This document shows positions 1 through 11,095 of a stretch of DNA of 64,000 bases, in pieces. Position numbers and translations under genes: made by a program. Positions within the stretch are counted from its first letter, which is position 1. Each line of letters starts with the position of its first letter. This stretch comes from Polyodon spathula (taxonomy: Eukaryota > Chordata > Actinopteri > Acipenseriformes > Polyodontidae). Location of the stretch: contig NC_054538.1 in the NCBI RefSeq assembly GCF_017654505.1, forward strand, positions 51,466,489 through 51,530,488, in the 5' to 3' direction. The notes beneath the pieces were generated by a model that did not search any database, had not been told where the DNA came from, and worked only from the letters and a program-made list of their open reading frames with translations.

Positions 1-450
1 GCATTCTCATTAATTTGAACCTCCTAGGGCTCAGATACAGGTTGACCTGCCTGAGGTCGAGGATCGGTCTGAGGCCACCACCCCACTAGGGCACCAAGAA
101 GTACCTGAAGTAGAACTTTTCCTCCAACTGGAGGGGGTCTATCATGCAAATAGCCCATTTTTGCAGCAAAGCTGCTACCTCCTGAGACATCACAGCAGTG
201 TCTGGTGGGTCCATGACTCATGTTGTCGTCACGCCCTGAAAGAGTGGAGGACCAAGCTTGAATTGCAGCGAATAACCGGTCTGTAGGGTAGTAAGCACCC
301 AGATGTCCCTGGTGCAATAGTCCAGATGGCTCCCTGCGATGGGACCCTGGGCCTGTGGCAGCAAAATCCTAGTGTTGCTGCTTAGCCTGTGGCTTGGCCT
401 GCAGCTTCTGTCTCTGTGCAGGGTGGCGGACCCTATTATAGCCTCCGGGA
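1..450 (-). mobile_element. DIRS1-like retrotransposon fragment, start of RT
   Basis: The minus strand carries the region just before and into a reverse transcriptase: PQAQGPIAGSHLDYCTRD, GYSLQFKLGPPLFQG, then a degraded FLVP..GGLRPIL box running off the left edge in shifted frames. The same sequence recurs at about 63630-64000 in the same orientation, for example CTCAGATACAGGTTGACCTG at 34-53 and near 63637. The 'LQFK..PP..F' and 'YFLVPKxDGGLRPIL' pattern is typical of fish DIRS1-like elements. Several frame breaks show that it is dead. The right border against the Tc1-like piece is approximate (430-465). Confidence 0.75.
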
Positions 451-454
451 CAAG

Positions 455-724
455 CAGTCGCGGACCGATTACTCTCAATTCTTGTGTCAAATCTTTTGCA
501 GTCATCCGAGGATTTTTCCGGTCTGCTTGACAGATTATTTTTTTTATTTCTTCCACACTTGCAGCTAGTTGCAGTAGTTCCTGTTCTGCTGGGTTTGTTA
601 ATAGCCCACAAAGTGCTTTCAGTAAACCAAGTGTTTCTGATATTTTTCTGGTAGTTTCTCCTTTTTCATTTAGTTGTATCACTGCCATTTTGAGATTGTT
701 GCAGTACTCTTTAGTTTTAATCAT
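455..724 (-). pseudogene. Tc1-like transposase N-terminal fragment
   Basis: From a Met at 724 the frame reads IKTKEYCNNLKMAVIQLNEK, GETTRKISETLGL, then after decay KKIICQADRKNPRMTAKDL and TQELR. This matches the paired helix-turn-helix DNA-binding half of fish Tc1 transposases (KTKE..., ISxTLGL, RNPRMTAKDLxxxL). The middle linker is scrambled by frameshifts. The catalytic half is absent because the sequence joins the DIRS fragment at about 450. No terminal inverted repeat was found. Confidence 0.6.
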
Positions 725-1405
725 TTTTTATGCTTTTTTTAATCACAAATTTCCAATTTATTTTTCAGCACTTGAATATTCATGTATTTATGTATTCTAT
801 AATTATCATCATACTTATGATCAACTATTATCGTTTTCAATCATGATGGTTGTTAACAATTAGCAAGGAATGGGTTTTAAATGAAATATGTTGATTGCCC
901 AAATACTTTTGTTCAAAGTATAAAATTAGTTTTTGCACGTTATTTTTCATTTGATGCGTGTTATGTAATAATTTGGTGGTGTTTTATTATAAAGCTGAAT
1001 CTCTACTTTAATGTATATCTTTCAAACAGCGTGGCTATGCCAGTGTCTTATATAGGAAGATGTGAGACCTGAGAAGTGATGGCAGTACACATCAGATAAG
1101 AACTCTTGAAATTGTTTTGTTAGCTTGATTTGTGAAATGAAAAGAGAAAATGTAAAAAAAATAAAATAAATTACACTTTGTTTATCATATGTTTGCATCA
1201 TTACATTTTTTTTCACTTTTTTTAATTTTTTTTTTTTTTATAGCAAAATGCTCATTGTTATGCCCTAGATGCATACCATTCTTACTTATTCCTAAACTTT
1301 CTTCCTCACATAAGAAGCCAGTGTTTATGAAGGGGGTCCACCACAGATCAGTTGGATTCCAGGCTGCATGCGTAACACACCAACATGAACCGCATTCATA
1401 CTCAC

Positions 1406-1609
1406 CATTCACACGATTAGTGATTTGTGAAGCTTGTTTAGAAGGAGGGGTGTGTGGTTGCTTACTCGAGGGTTTGGGCCGTTTGACCAGGGGTTCTTCT
1501 TTCTTGTGACTGGTGGCAGAAGCTCCACTGGGAGCTTTTGGAGGCAGCTGGGATTTTTTAACTGGGGGCCTGCGAGCCTGTATCGGAGGTGCTCTCTGAA
1601 CTGGCTTCT
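1406..1609 (-). CDS. phactr2: phactr2 exon 5, Pro/Lys-rich segment
   Basis: 204-nt exon with acceptor TTTGTTTCCGTAG (AG at 1611-1610) and donor G|GTGAGT (GT at 1405-1404). It encodes EKPVQRAPPIQARRPPVKKS, then QLPPKAPSGASATSHKKEEP and KRPKPSSKQPHTPPSKQ. The composition (Pro, Lys, Ser) is typical of the disordered middle of PHACTR proteins, where PPKP-type motifs occur. The frame stays open past both splice sites into intron, which makes an apparent 169-codon ORF (1185-1694) that is not a real unit. The phase fits exon 4. Downstream exons lie outside the window. Confidence 0.87.
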
Positions 1610-2565
1610 CTACGGAAACAAAGGTGGATAGAGCCCACGTGTTCCAGACAAAGAAGGGCAGTATGAACAGCACACAAGAAGTTAGTAAGCACACATGCTG
1701 AACACAGACAAACAGACAAACTGTGTTACTGAGTGATTCATTTAAAGTTTTTCGCTCTAAGGTACTGCGTGTTTAAACATATTATCAGATAAGGCTTGTC
1801 TTGAAGATATGCTCATGCCTTTTTCAAATAATAGCTTTCTATGAATCTTTAAACAAATCGGAGTGTAAAGGCTTATTGGTGATCTGATGAATAGGGGCAA
1901 TACAGGTCTTAATTAAGATGCCATTCACATATTTTTGATACAATGAAAAAGTACAAAATTTGCTGTTTTCTGTAAATAGGGGAACCCTTTTGAAAGTTTA
2001 CCATAGTAAAAACAAAGTGTTATAAAAGCACAGTGAAAGCATAGGTAAGCAATGTAAAACCCAGAGACATATGGTAAAGCATATTTAAATACATGGACAA
2101 ACTGAAGAATCACACACAAAATACACTTCCTGATCTTCAATAACTGCCTAAATTTCTTATCTTATAAAGTCTTTGCAAACACCCTTTTAAAACAATGCAC
2201 ATTTCATTTCTATTACTATCAGCCTCTAAGCAGTACTAAGATTTAGCATGAAAAATAGTTAATTTGATTCACTCAAACTTCTAAAAGATTCAAAGCATGT
2301 AGAACATGAGACAGAATTAATTAGCAGGTGGGTGTGTACTAAAGCATGTCTGTGTGAAACTCTTAACTCTCTGTGCTGTTTCACTGTTATGAAATGCATC
2401 ATATTCCAGATTTTTTGTTGTTATCTGAACATTTACTGATTGCAGTATTGGTATTGTCTTTGAACACTAAGAACTGAAGCATGGATTACTGGGCAGTCCT
2501 TGGAATATTTAATGCATTTAATCAAGATAGTCAAGACAAAAATATCTGCATTATTATTGCCTTAC
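1610..2565 (-). other. phactr2: phactr2 intron 4
   Basis: 955-bp AT-rich intron between the linker exon and the Pro/Lys-rich exon, with GTAAGG donor and GTAG acceptor. I see no transposon, RNA gene or other clear feature in it. Confidence 0.85.
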
Positions 2566-2700
2566 CTTTTTTGTCTTCCGTTTCATCAGTTGGTGATGTT
2601 TTCTTCCCCTCTGAAGAGTCATCCTGTATTTCAATGTCCACTTGAATCTCTTCTGCCACTGGCTCTATGCTGAGAGGTACTGTGTGTCCATTCGAGGTTT
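2566..2700 (-). CDS. phactr2: phactr2 exon 4, acidic linker
   Basis: 135-nt exon with an acceptor ending TTAACCCAG (AG at 2702-2701) and donor G|GTAAGG. It encodes ETSNGHTVPLSIEPVAEEI, then QVDIEIQDDSSEGKKTSP and TDETEDKK. The SNGH motif after RPEL1 and the acidic, Ser/Thr-rich composition agree with the low-complexity linker after RPEL1 in PHACTR2. No folded domain is expected here. The phase matches both neighbours and there are no stops. The acceptor's pyrimidine tract is weak, so this exon could be alternatively spliced, which is inference. Confidence 0.88.
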
Positions 2701-3017
2701 CTGGGTTAACAGCATCACATAATTAAAATGCAAGACAAAAAGTAATATATTTAGCTGCTATTTTAATATCAACTCAAACAAAACAATAAAAAGGCACCTG
2801 ACTATAAAAGCAGAAAATGTAAGAAACTAATATGCATATCTCCCACAAATTACACAAACCAGTGTCCTTGAACTCTTCTTTTCTGTGGTGTGATTTACAT
2901 GAACAGTATGTTGATTAACATAAGAAACCACTGCCCATGCAATGTTTGAATAAATTCTGGTTCCTAAGACGGAGCAAACATTAGTGTTACCAATAACAAT
3001 CCATAAATAAGGTAGAC

Positions 3018-3641
3018 CTAGGGTCAATTATAAATACAATTACAATTATAGCAGAATTGTTTGCTGAAATTGCAATTACAGTGCTATTTTGTTCAATTAC
3101 AATTATGCGGCAGTAATTACAATTGGAATAACAATAAAAAGAAACATAAAACAAACTACACACATTAACATGTTTACTATTTATTCTAAATAACCAAGAT
3201 TTCCATTACATGAGAGTAGATGTTGAACTTCGTGCTGATTTGAACTCTGCTCTCGCCAAGATAAGCACCGACTAAGACGTAGCTTTACAGTAAACTAATG
3301 TGATCCATCTGCATCTCCATCCATTGGCGTTGTTTTCCATTTGTTGATGTAGATATCCTTATGTCTGGTATTGATTGCTGAAGTGTAATGCTGGCTCCAG
3401 GGATCAGCTTATTTTGCCTCCCCAGCGCATCAGCACACACAACGGCTGCGATGCTGGCTCTGGGGATCAACCCAGAGCGGTCTCCCCAGCGCATCAGCAT
3501 GACAACCGTCTGGATTGAGCTAAGTAAGTAGCAATAATCATAGGTACAAATACACAAACATACTATATAACCTGTATTACTATCAAGCAAATAGGATCAC
3601 CAAAAATGAATTACAAATTACACAAATACAACTGTAATTGA
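3018..3641. mobile_element. Non-autonomous DNA element (MITE) with AATTACAATT-rich inverted ends
   Basis: The left end reads GGTCAATTATAAATACAATT and the right end, reverse-complemented, reads GGATCAATTACAGTTGTATT, so the ends are imperfect inverted repeats rich in AATTAC. Inside is a tandem duplication of about 60 bp: GATGCTGGCT...CCCCAGCGCATCAGCA occurs at about 3388-3436 and 3450-3500. No coding sequence is present. I read it as a hAT-type MITE. The family assignment is inference and the exact ends and target duplication are unclear. Confidence 0.5.
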
Positions 3642-4784
3642 TCCAAGATTTGTACTCTGTTTCACACTAAAATACAATGTCTTAATTCGATTTACTTTTC
3701 CCACAGAAATCCTATTTAAGAATGACCATGTATCCCTACAGAAGAACCCTGTAGCTCCTACAAAGTATTATTTTTATCCAGAGGCTGTATTTAAAAAACA
3801 TGCAAGTTTTCCCCCAAATCAAAAGAAAATGTGTGTAGTCTATCATACATTTCTAGTTTAGTCTGTAAGGGGAGTCATCTTTTCTCTTCTTCTGAAAGTC
3901 TTCAGACATCAGCAATAGTGAAGCAAGCTTGTTAAATAAAGCACACAATACCTCTCCAAAAATAAATAAAACAAAACAAACAAACCTACACACAAAAGAC
4001 ACATCTGGCATGACAATTCACTAAATTGTATAGTGGTGATTCTTGTTTGGATACTCCAGAAAAGGAGGAACCAAATCTATTAACATCAAAATCTGATGAA
4101 GAAAGAATGGAGACATAATTTAAACAGGCATATCAGAAACAGTACTCAAACTGAGCTTCTAGGAAACAGTTAAGATTCTAGCACACAGTGGCATTGCAAT
4201 GTAATGCTGGCGTCCACAACAAAAGAACAAATATCCCCAGTTCTTTTTTTATTTATTTTTTATTCATAAATGTAAAGTTGTTTGTAGCCAGTTGCTTAAA
4301 TAAATTTATTAGCCCTGAAGAATATAATTTGATTTGTAACTTTACCTTTAAGGCAAGCTGATTTAATGTCCCTGCATCCTGCTACAAACACCTAACCCAA
4401 TATTATCACTAAGGTTTTTGTTTGCCTTATCCCCTGCTGGGGGTGCATATCTTCATTGGAAGATACAGTGAAGACTGTGTCTGTCTGTCACATTTACATA
4501 TGAACATATACAGTTGAACCTCAGAGTTACTGTCCAGTCAACCAGACACATCTGTAAAATTACATGATGATTAGACTGGAATTTCAACAGTTAAGCACAG
4601 CTCTCCTGGCTTACTTTTTGTTTTCTTCATATTATTCCTCAGATTAAAGATTTAATTAATACAGTACACACACTTAAATCATTACACACTCTCCAGTTCC
4701 ATAATATTTTTGTAACTTTGAGTTCCATAACTATAAAACACTCAATGGATTATATATTGTAAGAATATAAACTTCTACAGCTAT

Positions 4785-5055
4785 GGCCAAAAGTTTACCA
4801 TCACCCTATGGAATTAACTCATTTTGCTTCATAAAGTCAAATGAAAGCTGTTAAATAATGTTTTGTTAACATATTGAATTACATACCTCTTTGGAGTTTT
4901 CCCATATATCTAACAAAGACACAAATAGAAAAATGTGACATTTTGAAATCTAATATGAAATACTGTACTACTATTATGGCTTCCAGTAGACACTTGCAAT
5001 ATCATATTGTAGTTTATTTGATAATACGATGTTAAATAAAAATATCTAAAATATG
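4785..5055. mobile_element. Tc1-like terminal fragment
   Basis: Starts GGCCAAAAGTTTACCATCAC, which resembles Tc1-like terminal repeats of the form 'CAAAAGTTTTGCATCACC' common in fish, followed by AT-rich sequence without a reading frame. Only one end is seen. The right limit is approximate, where the DIRS fragment begins. Confidence 0.4.
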
Positions 5056-5064
5056 TTCAAATAT

Positions 5065-5830
5065 GTTCAAGGGGACAGGCGGGGCAGGCTGCGCAGAACA
5101 TGCACGCAGTAGTTCTGTGAGCATCCTTCCTTGGTGAGAAATTGCAGCCCAGAGCTTCTCCATCAGCTCCAAGTCTGCTGATTGCTTAGAACAGCGACTC
5201 CTCTTCTTCCTTAGGGGAGGTGAAGGAGAGGCAGAGGAGGATGCGGAAGACTGTGAAGATGGCTTCCTGCGTGGGCTGTTTTCCCAGTTGCGTTATTCGC
5301 TTGGCACAAAGTGTACAGTAGTACTGTACAGGTGCTGCCTCAGCTGCTTAGAGTACAGCAACGGGGCTGTTCAAAACCGGCTTAGTACCGGACCAGGTAT
5401 GTAAACTCTAGGTGGTCTACCTTGGTCCCAGTGCGGTACAGTAGGAACTTGGAACGGAGCAGGTCAGTGCCCTCGGTATCGGAATGGTACGGGTCTGCCA
5501 GACTGTAGTTACTGTGAGTAGCACTGTACAGGGATATCTACCTGTGCACAATACTGACAAAACCACTCAGTCAGTACCCACATGAGACTGAGGGAAGCCT
5601 GCTTGTAAGAAAGACAAAACAGCCCTCGTAATGGTGATGCAGAGCTGTCACCAAAACGACATCAAGATGCTGTAGCATGCAATTTCTATTATTTGTAATA
5701 TCACATAAAATGTGTGCGTCACAGAGGCTTGGTTGAGCAGCTTTGTTATATCTTATTCAGGTTTCGAGTCTTAGAGGATAATACCCATTCGGTAATGGTT
5801 ACATTTCATACTTGAAAGGGAACTAATATA
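5065..5830 (-). mobile_element. DIRS1-like 5' end and gag N-terminal fragment
   Basis: On the minus strand, 5260 to 5070 gives an open stretch without a Met start: RRKPSSQSSASSSASPSPP, then KKRSRCSKQSADLELMEKLW and AAISHQGRMLTELLRACSAQ. The 'LELMEKLWxAIxxQGxMLxxLL' helix after a Ser-rich basic region is typical of DIRS gag. Upstream (to 5830) is the leader and terminal region with GGTAATGGTTACATTTCATA at about 5793-5812 (plus strand), shared with about 44156-44175. So this is the 5' end of an element whose body is missing. It lies in the same orientation as phactr2. Confidence 0.65.
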
Positions 5831-6324
5831 TTTGGAAAACAATCAGAAAATCCATTTTCTGAAAAATTATACTTTTCTGTGTTTACATGATTTGGAATAG
5901 ATAATCCAATTACACGTTTGATAAATTCAACTGTATACATGGTTTACATTTTTCGGAAAACGTATAGAATTTGCACACACAGTAGTCAGTAGGATGGGAA
6001 CAGACAGGCCTTGGTTCAGTCTGCAGTAAGACTGAGGCATGAATTATCAGGTTTTTTAGATTCAGTGATGTTGCAAATTCTTATACTGTATTCAGCAGAT
6101 TATTATCCTATATATCTCTCTTGGTCCAATTCCCCAGCGTGTGCAAACTGCCCACTAAAAGTTATAAAAATAGTTCTCACACTTTCCTTTGTCCTCATGT
6201 ATTGCTGCTTTTTAGATCTTGTTTTGCTAATCTTCTTACAATCAACCAATATAATTGTTGGGCTGTAATATTTACAAAAATCACTACTGTATTGTTGGTT
6301 ATGTGTTCCAGCATTATTATTAAT

Positions 6325-6440
6325 ATTTATTTCTTAGCAGACGCCCTTATCCAGGGAGACTTACAGTTGTTACAAAATATCCCATTACAGATAAGAGCAT
6401 GTATAAAATTCAATAAAGTCAGTAGTAACAGCAAAATCAA
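6325..6440 (-). repeat. SINE/LINE tail fragment
   Basis: TTCTTAGCAGACGCCCTTAT followed by CCAGGGAGACTTACAGTTG is the reverse complement of the conserved L2-like 3' tail of fish SINEs. It is followed by degraded body sequence. Confidence 0.6.
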
Positions 6441-6948
6441 ATAAGAGAAAAAAACACAGTAAATAATTCCGTTTGTGAGCAATTTTGACTAACAGCAGTT
6501 AAACTTATAGTAAAAAAGAGTAAATTCCATTAAGAGCAAGTACAATATGGATAAGAACGATTTCAAACAAGACCAATTACAAAAAACATGAATAAGGTTA
6601 CCTTTAGGAGTAAAATCAAATACAAGATACAGAAAATAATTACTTGAGCGCAGTAGTAGAGTACAGCAAAGTGTGGAGCATAAGCCAATTGGATCTATGG
6701 ATCATTAAAATGGGAACATGACAAAAAACGAAATGTTGTTCTCACAACTCCTATTGTTCTGGTACGGAGTCTCTGTGTCCAAAATATTTAATCATTACTG
6801 CTGCTGCTTTCTTTTTTTTTTTTTTCTGGCTGGAAATTTGAATATAGTTTCTTAATAAATCACATGCGCGGAAGTGATGTCAAAGTTTGCACATATGCAG
6901 TACACTAGCAGAATAAGTTTTCTGAAAAGTGTGTTTACATGATATAAA

Positions 6949-7285
6949 TTATATCAGTTTTCCAAAAACCCAATTTCTGAATTCCAGAACCTTGATTTTT
7001 TCTTCTTTAACTCTAAATTTTGATGTATGCTTTGGCTCGTTGTCATGTTGGAACGTCCAGTTGCGCTTTATAACCCAATTTTGTAGTTTCAGATGATTGG
7101 CCAATATCTTTTGGTACGCTATGGAATTCAATTTACCATGTACTGGAACTAAATTTCCTGTGCCATTAAAGGAAAAACAGCCCCACAGAAGGATATTACC
7201 ACCTCCATGCTTGACAGTAGGTATGTTATTTTTGTTGTACGCCTCACCAGACTTACATCCATCATTCAAATGCCGTTTTGCAAAC
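6949..7285 (-). pseudogene. Tc1-like transposase catalytic fragment
   Basis: The minus-strand frame reads IPTVKHGGGNILLWGCFSFN, then GTGNLVPVHGKLNSIAYQK and NWTFQHDNEPKHTSK. This is the block around the second catalytic Asp (QHDNxPKHT) of Tc1 transposases. The first Asp (SDET) and the final Glu are missing. A plus-strand Tc1 N-terminal fragment lies on the other side of the complete Tc1 element at 7363-8846, so two older Tc1 pieces flank a younger one. Confidence 0.75.
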
Positions 7286-7362
7286 TAAGTGATTATCCTT
7301 GTGATGTTTTCCTAAGTATGTTAACATGTTAAATTATACACAATTTTGTAGTTTTCCATATA

Positions 7363-8846
7363 CACTGAACAAAAATATAAACACAACATGCAACAATTTC
7401 AAAGATTTTACTGTTAGAGTTCAGTTCATATAAGGAAATCAGTCAATTGAAATAAATTCATTAGGCCCTAATCTATGGATTTCACATGACTGGGAATACA
7501 GATATACATCTGTTGGTCACAGATGCCTTAAAAAAAAAAAAAAAAAAAAAAGGTAGGGGCATGGATCATTCAGCGCGACACATCTCCCTTGCATAGAGTT
7601 GATCAGGCTGTTGATTGTGGCCTGTGGGATGTTGTCCCACTCCTCTTCAATGGCTGTGCAAAGTTGCTGGATATTGGCGGGAACTGGAACACGCTGTCAT
7701 ACACGTCGATCCACAGCATCCCAAACATGCTCAATGGGTGACATGTCTGGTGAGTATGCAGGCCATGGAAGAAATGGGACATTTTCAGCTTCCAGGAATT
7801 GTGTACAGATCCTTGTGACATAGAGCCGTGCATTATCATGCTGAAACAAGAGGTGATGGCGGCGGATGAATGGCATGACAATGGGCCTCAGGATCTCGTC
7901 ACGGTATCTCTGTGCATTCAAATTGCCGTCGATAAAATGCAATTGTGTTCGTTGTCCGTAGCTTATGCCTGCCCATACCATAACCCCACCGCCACCATGG
8001 GGCACTCTGTTCACAACGTTGACATCAGCAAACCGCTCGCCCACACAACGCAATACACGCTGTCTGCCATCTGCCCGGTACAGTTGAAACCGGGATTCAT
8101 CCATGAAGAGCACACTTCTCCAGCATGTCAGTGGCCATCGAAGGTGAGCATTTGTCCACTGAAGTCGGTTACGATACCGAACTGCAGTCAGGTCAAGACC
8201 ATGGTGAGGATCACAAGCATGCAGATGAGCTTCCCTGAGACTGTTTCTGACAGTTTGTGCAGAAATTCGTTGGTTGTGCAAACCCACAGTTTCATCAGCT
8301 GTCTGGGTGGCTGGTCTCAGACGATCCCACAGGTGAAGAAGCCGGATGTGGAGGTCCTGGGCTGCCGTTGTTACACGTAGTCTGCGATTGTGTGGCCGGT
8401 TGGACATACTGCCAAAATCTCCAAAATTATGTTGGAGGCGGCTTATGGTAGAGAAATGAACATTCAATTCTCTGACAACAGCTCTGGTGGACATTCCTGC
8501 AGTCAGCATGCCAATTGCACGCTCCCTCAAAACTTGAGACATCTGTGGCATTGTGTTGTGTGACAAAACTGCACATTTTAGAGTGGCCTTTTATTGTCCC
8601 CAGCACAAGGTGCACCTGTGTAATGATCATGCTGTTTAATCAGCTTCTTGATACGCCACACCTGTCAGGTGGATGGATTATCTTGGTAAAGCAGAAATGC
8701 TCACTAACATGGATGTAAACAAATTTGTGCACAACATTTGAGAGAAATAAGCTTTTTGTGGGTATGGAAAATTTCTAGTATCTGATTTCAGCTCATGAAA
8801 CTTGGGACCAACACTTTACATGTTGTGTTTATATTTTTGTTCAGTG
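7363..8846 (-). mobile_element. Near-complete Tc1/mariner element with TIRs and TA target duplication
   Basis: The ends are inverted: CACTGAACAAAAATATAAAC at 7363-7382, and its reverse complement GTTTATATTTTTGTTCAGTG at 8827-8846. TA dinucleotides flank both (7361-7362, 8847-8848), as expected for Tc1 target duplication. Length is 1,484 bp. It carries one long transposase frame on the minus strand. A poly-A run at about 7530-7550 and a small deletion next to it lie near the left end. This family (terminal CACTGAACAAAAATATAAA, transposase starting MPQMSQVLRERAIGML) is one I recognise as widespread in fishes. The low decay suggests a fairly recent insertion. Confidence 0.9.
7560..8566 (-). pseudogene. 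Tc1-like transposase, one in-frame stop
   Basis: Reads from Met at 8566 (MSHNTMPQMSQVLRERAIGM) for 289 codons. The N-terminal part has a helix-turn-helix with NVHFSTISRLQ. The DDE domain follows: first Asp in MDESRFQLY, second in FQHDNARLYV, and Glu in SPDMSPIEHVWD, with 34 residues between the second Asp and Glu (DD34E). The frame stops at a TGA (7699-7697) right after DRRV, where related copies have Arg. CGA to TGA is the usual CpG decay. After the stop the frame stays open through QRVPVPANIQQL and EEEWDNIPQATINSLINSM to about 7560. One substitution and a damaged C terminus therefore separate it from an intact gene. Confidence 0.88.
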
Positions 8847-8906
8847 TATTTAGCGAAAAAGTGACAGAAATTGAAAAACTGTCACAAAAAACGTGTTTCT
8901 TAAATC

Positions 8907-9185
8907 ATGAGTAATCAAAAGGTGGCAATTAGAAGCGGCTACGGGTCAAAGCAAGCCATGGAGAAGAGCCATATCTCCTTGGTAACCTGCTCAGCCATCA
9001 CTACACTTCATAAGGAAGGTTTTATCAGTAATCAGATAGCCAACAGAGGTTATTCAAGCCAAAGCACAGTATCTAGATTACCCAGAAATATAAGAAGACT
9101 GGAAGCTGTTAAGCTGACCCCATGTCTCAACACCCAAAAGTCAGCCCTGCTCACCAGGATTACCACCTATGCTGTCCAAGTTTGA
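8907..9185 (+). pseudogene. Tc1-like transposase N-terminal fragment (plus strand)
   Basis: The frame from Met 8907 reads SAITTLHKEGFISNQIANRG and YSSQSTVSRLPRN, which is the helix-turn-helix of a Tc1-like transposase (LxxEGxSxxxIAxxxGYSQSTVSRLLR). After it the sequence decays and no DDE domain follows. It lies directly right of the complete Tc1 element, in opposite orientation to the 6949-7285 fragment. Confidence 0.6.
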
Positions 9186-9830
9186 GAGATAGGATAGCCA
9201 GTAGTGTCCATTTACTGCGGTCATTGAAAGAAGTTGTAGCACTGAAACTCTGTCTCTGAACATTCTGTTATTTTCGTGTGTTTAATGTAAGGATTTTCGA
9301 ACTCTACTGCCTAGCCGTGCAACTCTGCACGTAGACATTCCACACATATGCTGATTCAATGAGACCATGATGAACTGGTATAACCTTGGGTCCCGTCTGT
9401 CACAAAACGCGCCGTTTCCTCATTTCTACTGTTAAACCACAACTTATACTTCTGCTTAAGCAGCTGTTTTTGATCATATGTGAAAACAACAAACACCTGC
9501 ATAAATGACACAATGTAACCCTAGAACACCTCCTATCGGGGGGGGGGGTGTGTCACCTTTTCAATTGGTAAGAATTACTGGGTTACACCTCTTTTGGGTG
9601 GAATCCCATGTCTTGTTGGATGTAATCTGCCCAGTATATTAATATCACTGTTGTTTCGTGGCTCCAAAACTACCTGTCGAGACCTGTAAAGTTTATGTGT
9701 AGCTCTGTTGCGCGGAAACACCATCTCTGTCGCGATGACAGCTCAGAAAACTACATCTACACTGATGCCAGCTCAAGATTCCATCTGCTGAGACTTGTAC
9801 ATTGTACTAGGGCTGGGTATCGGCAGTGTC

Positions 9831-10258
9831 GTCACGATGCAATACGAGGGTCACGATGCAATACGTAGTGCGATACGGGAGTTACATTGCGATAGGTAGC
9901 GCGATGCGGGGGTCACGATACGAGACGTAGGGCGATACGGGGGTCTCGATAAGATATATAGTGAGATATGGGGGTCACGATATGATACGATACATAGTGC
10001 GATAGGGGTCACGATGCAATATGTAACACGATACGGGGATCACGATGCGATACGTAGCACAATACGGGGGTCACGATGTGATTCGTACTGCCATTTGGGG
10101 ATCACGGTGCGATACGTGGCACAATACGCGGGTCACGATGTGATATGCAGAGCAATACGGGGGTCACGATGCAATATGTAGTGCGATACAAGGGTCACAA
10201 TGCAATACGTAGTGAGATACGGGGGTCATGATGCGATACGTAGTGCGATACAGGAGTC
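9831..10258. repeat. 31-bp minisatellite, about 13-14 copies
   Basis: Tandem units of about 31 bp. Each begins GTCACGATGCGATACGTAG and continues with YGCGATACGGGG. Copies differ by single substitutions, many of them C/T or G/A at CpG positions. One unit is 33 bp. The array is unusually CpG-rich for this AT-rich intron. Confidence 0.9.
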
Positions 10259-10981
10259 AAATAAGCTTCAGGGCCTGGTTTTGCTTTTGTTTCCTGTTTA
10301 TTTTTATCTTAGGCCAAACAAAAAATGGTGGCCAAATCCAATTGCTGGTGCCACTTTGAGGAAGTTATTAGCTACCATATTCAACTGCTTAAAATACAAC
10401 AACTTGTTGAGACACTAAAGTGATAGTAAAACAGTAACTTAATGTCTGTACTCACTTGTTTGTTGTCTCATTCTGTTGAATGGTTAATCTATGCAGCTGA
10501 TGACTGCAATGAAAACAGCATGTTTACATTTTAAATATTTTGCAAGTGTTCTGTCCGGAATTTGTGACTGTACCTCTGATTGTGTACAGTTGTAAGATGT
10601 GAAATAGCATGCTGCAGCTCCCATGGTCAGTGTTAGTGAAGTCTGATCGCATGTAACACAGACAACTCTTATGATTACATGTTACCATTTATTTTTCAGT
10701 AAAAACACAAGTTGAGTTGGTTCTGCTATTTAGGCTAGTAAACACAAAATGTTTACACAACACTCACTCATGTTTTGTCAGTCACAACTGTTGCATGAAA
10801 CTGGGGTTACCATGTTCTGCTTGTCTTAATACAGTACCTATCTGTGTTTACAAGCATTTCTATTTGATGAAATTATTACTATTATTATTATTATTAATAT
10901 CATTATTTTATATTGAGTTTATTCTTGAGGAACACTAAGTGATATACATGTTCTGGTTCACAAAAATCCACTGGATTTTAA

Positions 10982-11095
10982 ACCAGCCAGAGCAAATCAA
11001 ATTTCGCCATTGCCTTGATGAGATCGTCAACACTAATAACCCGCCTCCGCTCAGCTTCCATTTCACTCCGCTGCCGACGGACCTGACAGAAACAC
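10982..11095 (-). other. Protein-like open segment inside a hAT-like element
   Basis: On the minus strand, after a pyrimidine-rich stretch ending CTGTCAG, the frame reads VRRQRSEMEAERRRVISVDD then LIKAMAKFDLLWLV and stops at TAA. The amphipathic, charged sequence looks more like real protein than random AT-rich translation. I do not recognise it. It does not fit phactr2 splicing: joined at the AG the phactr2 phase meets a stop. It could be part of an element-encoded protein or a captured host exon. Confidence 0.3.

Noticed and set aside
1185..1694. A 169-codon open frame as an independent gene
   Set aside because: Only 1406-1609 is exon. The rest is intron read through both splice sites, and phase and borders fit phactr2.
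9831..10258. CRISPR array
   Set aside because: Repeats are directly tandem without spacers, in a vertebrate intron.
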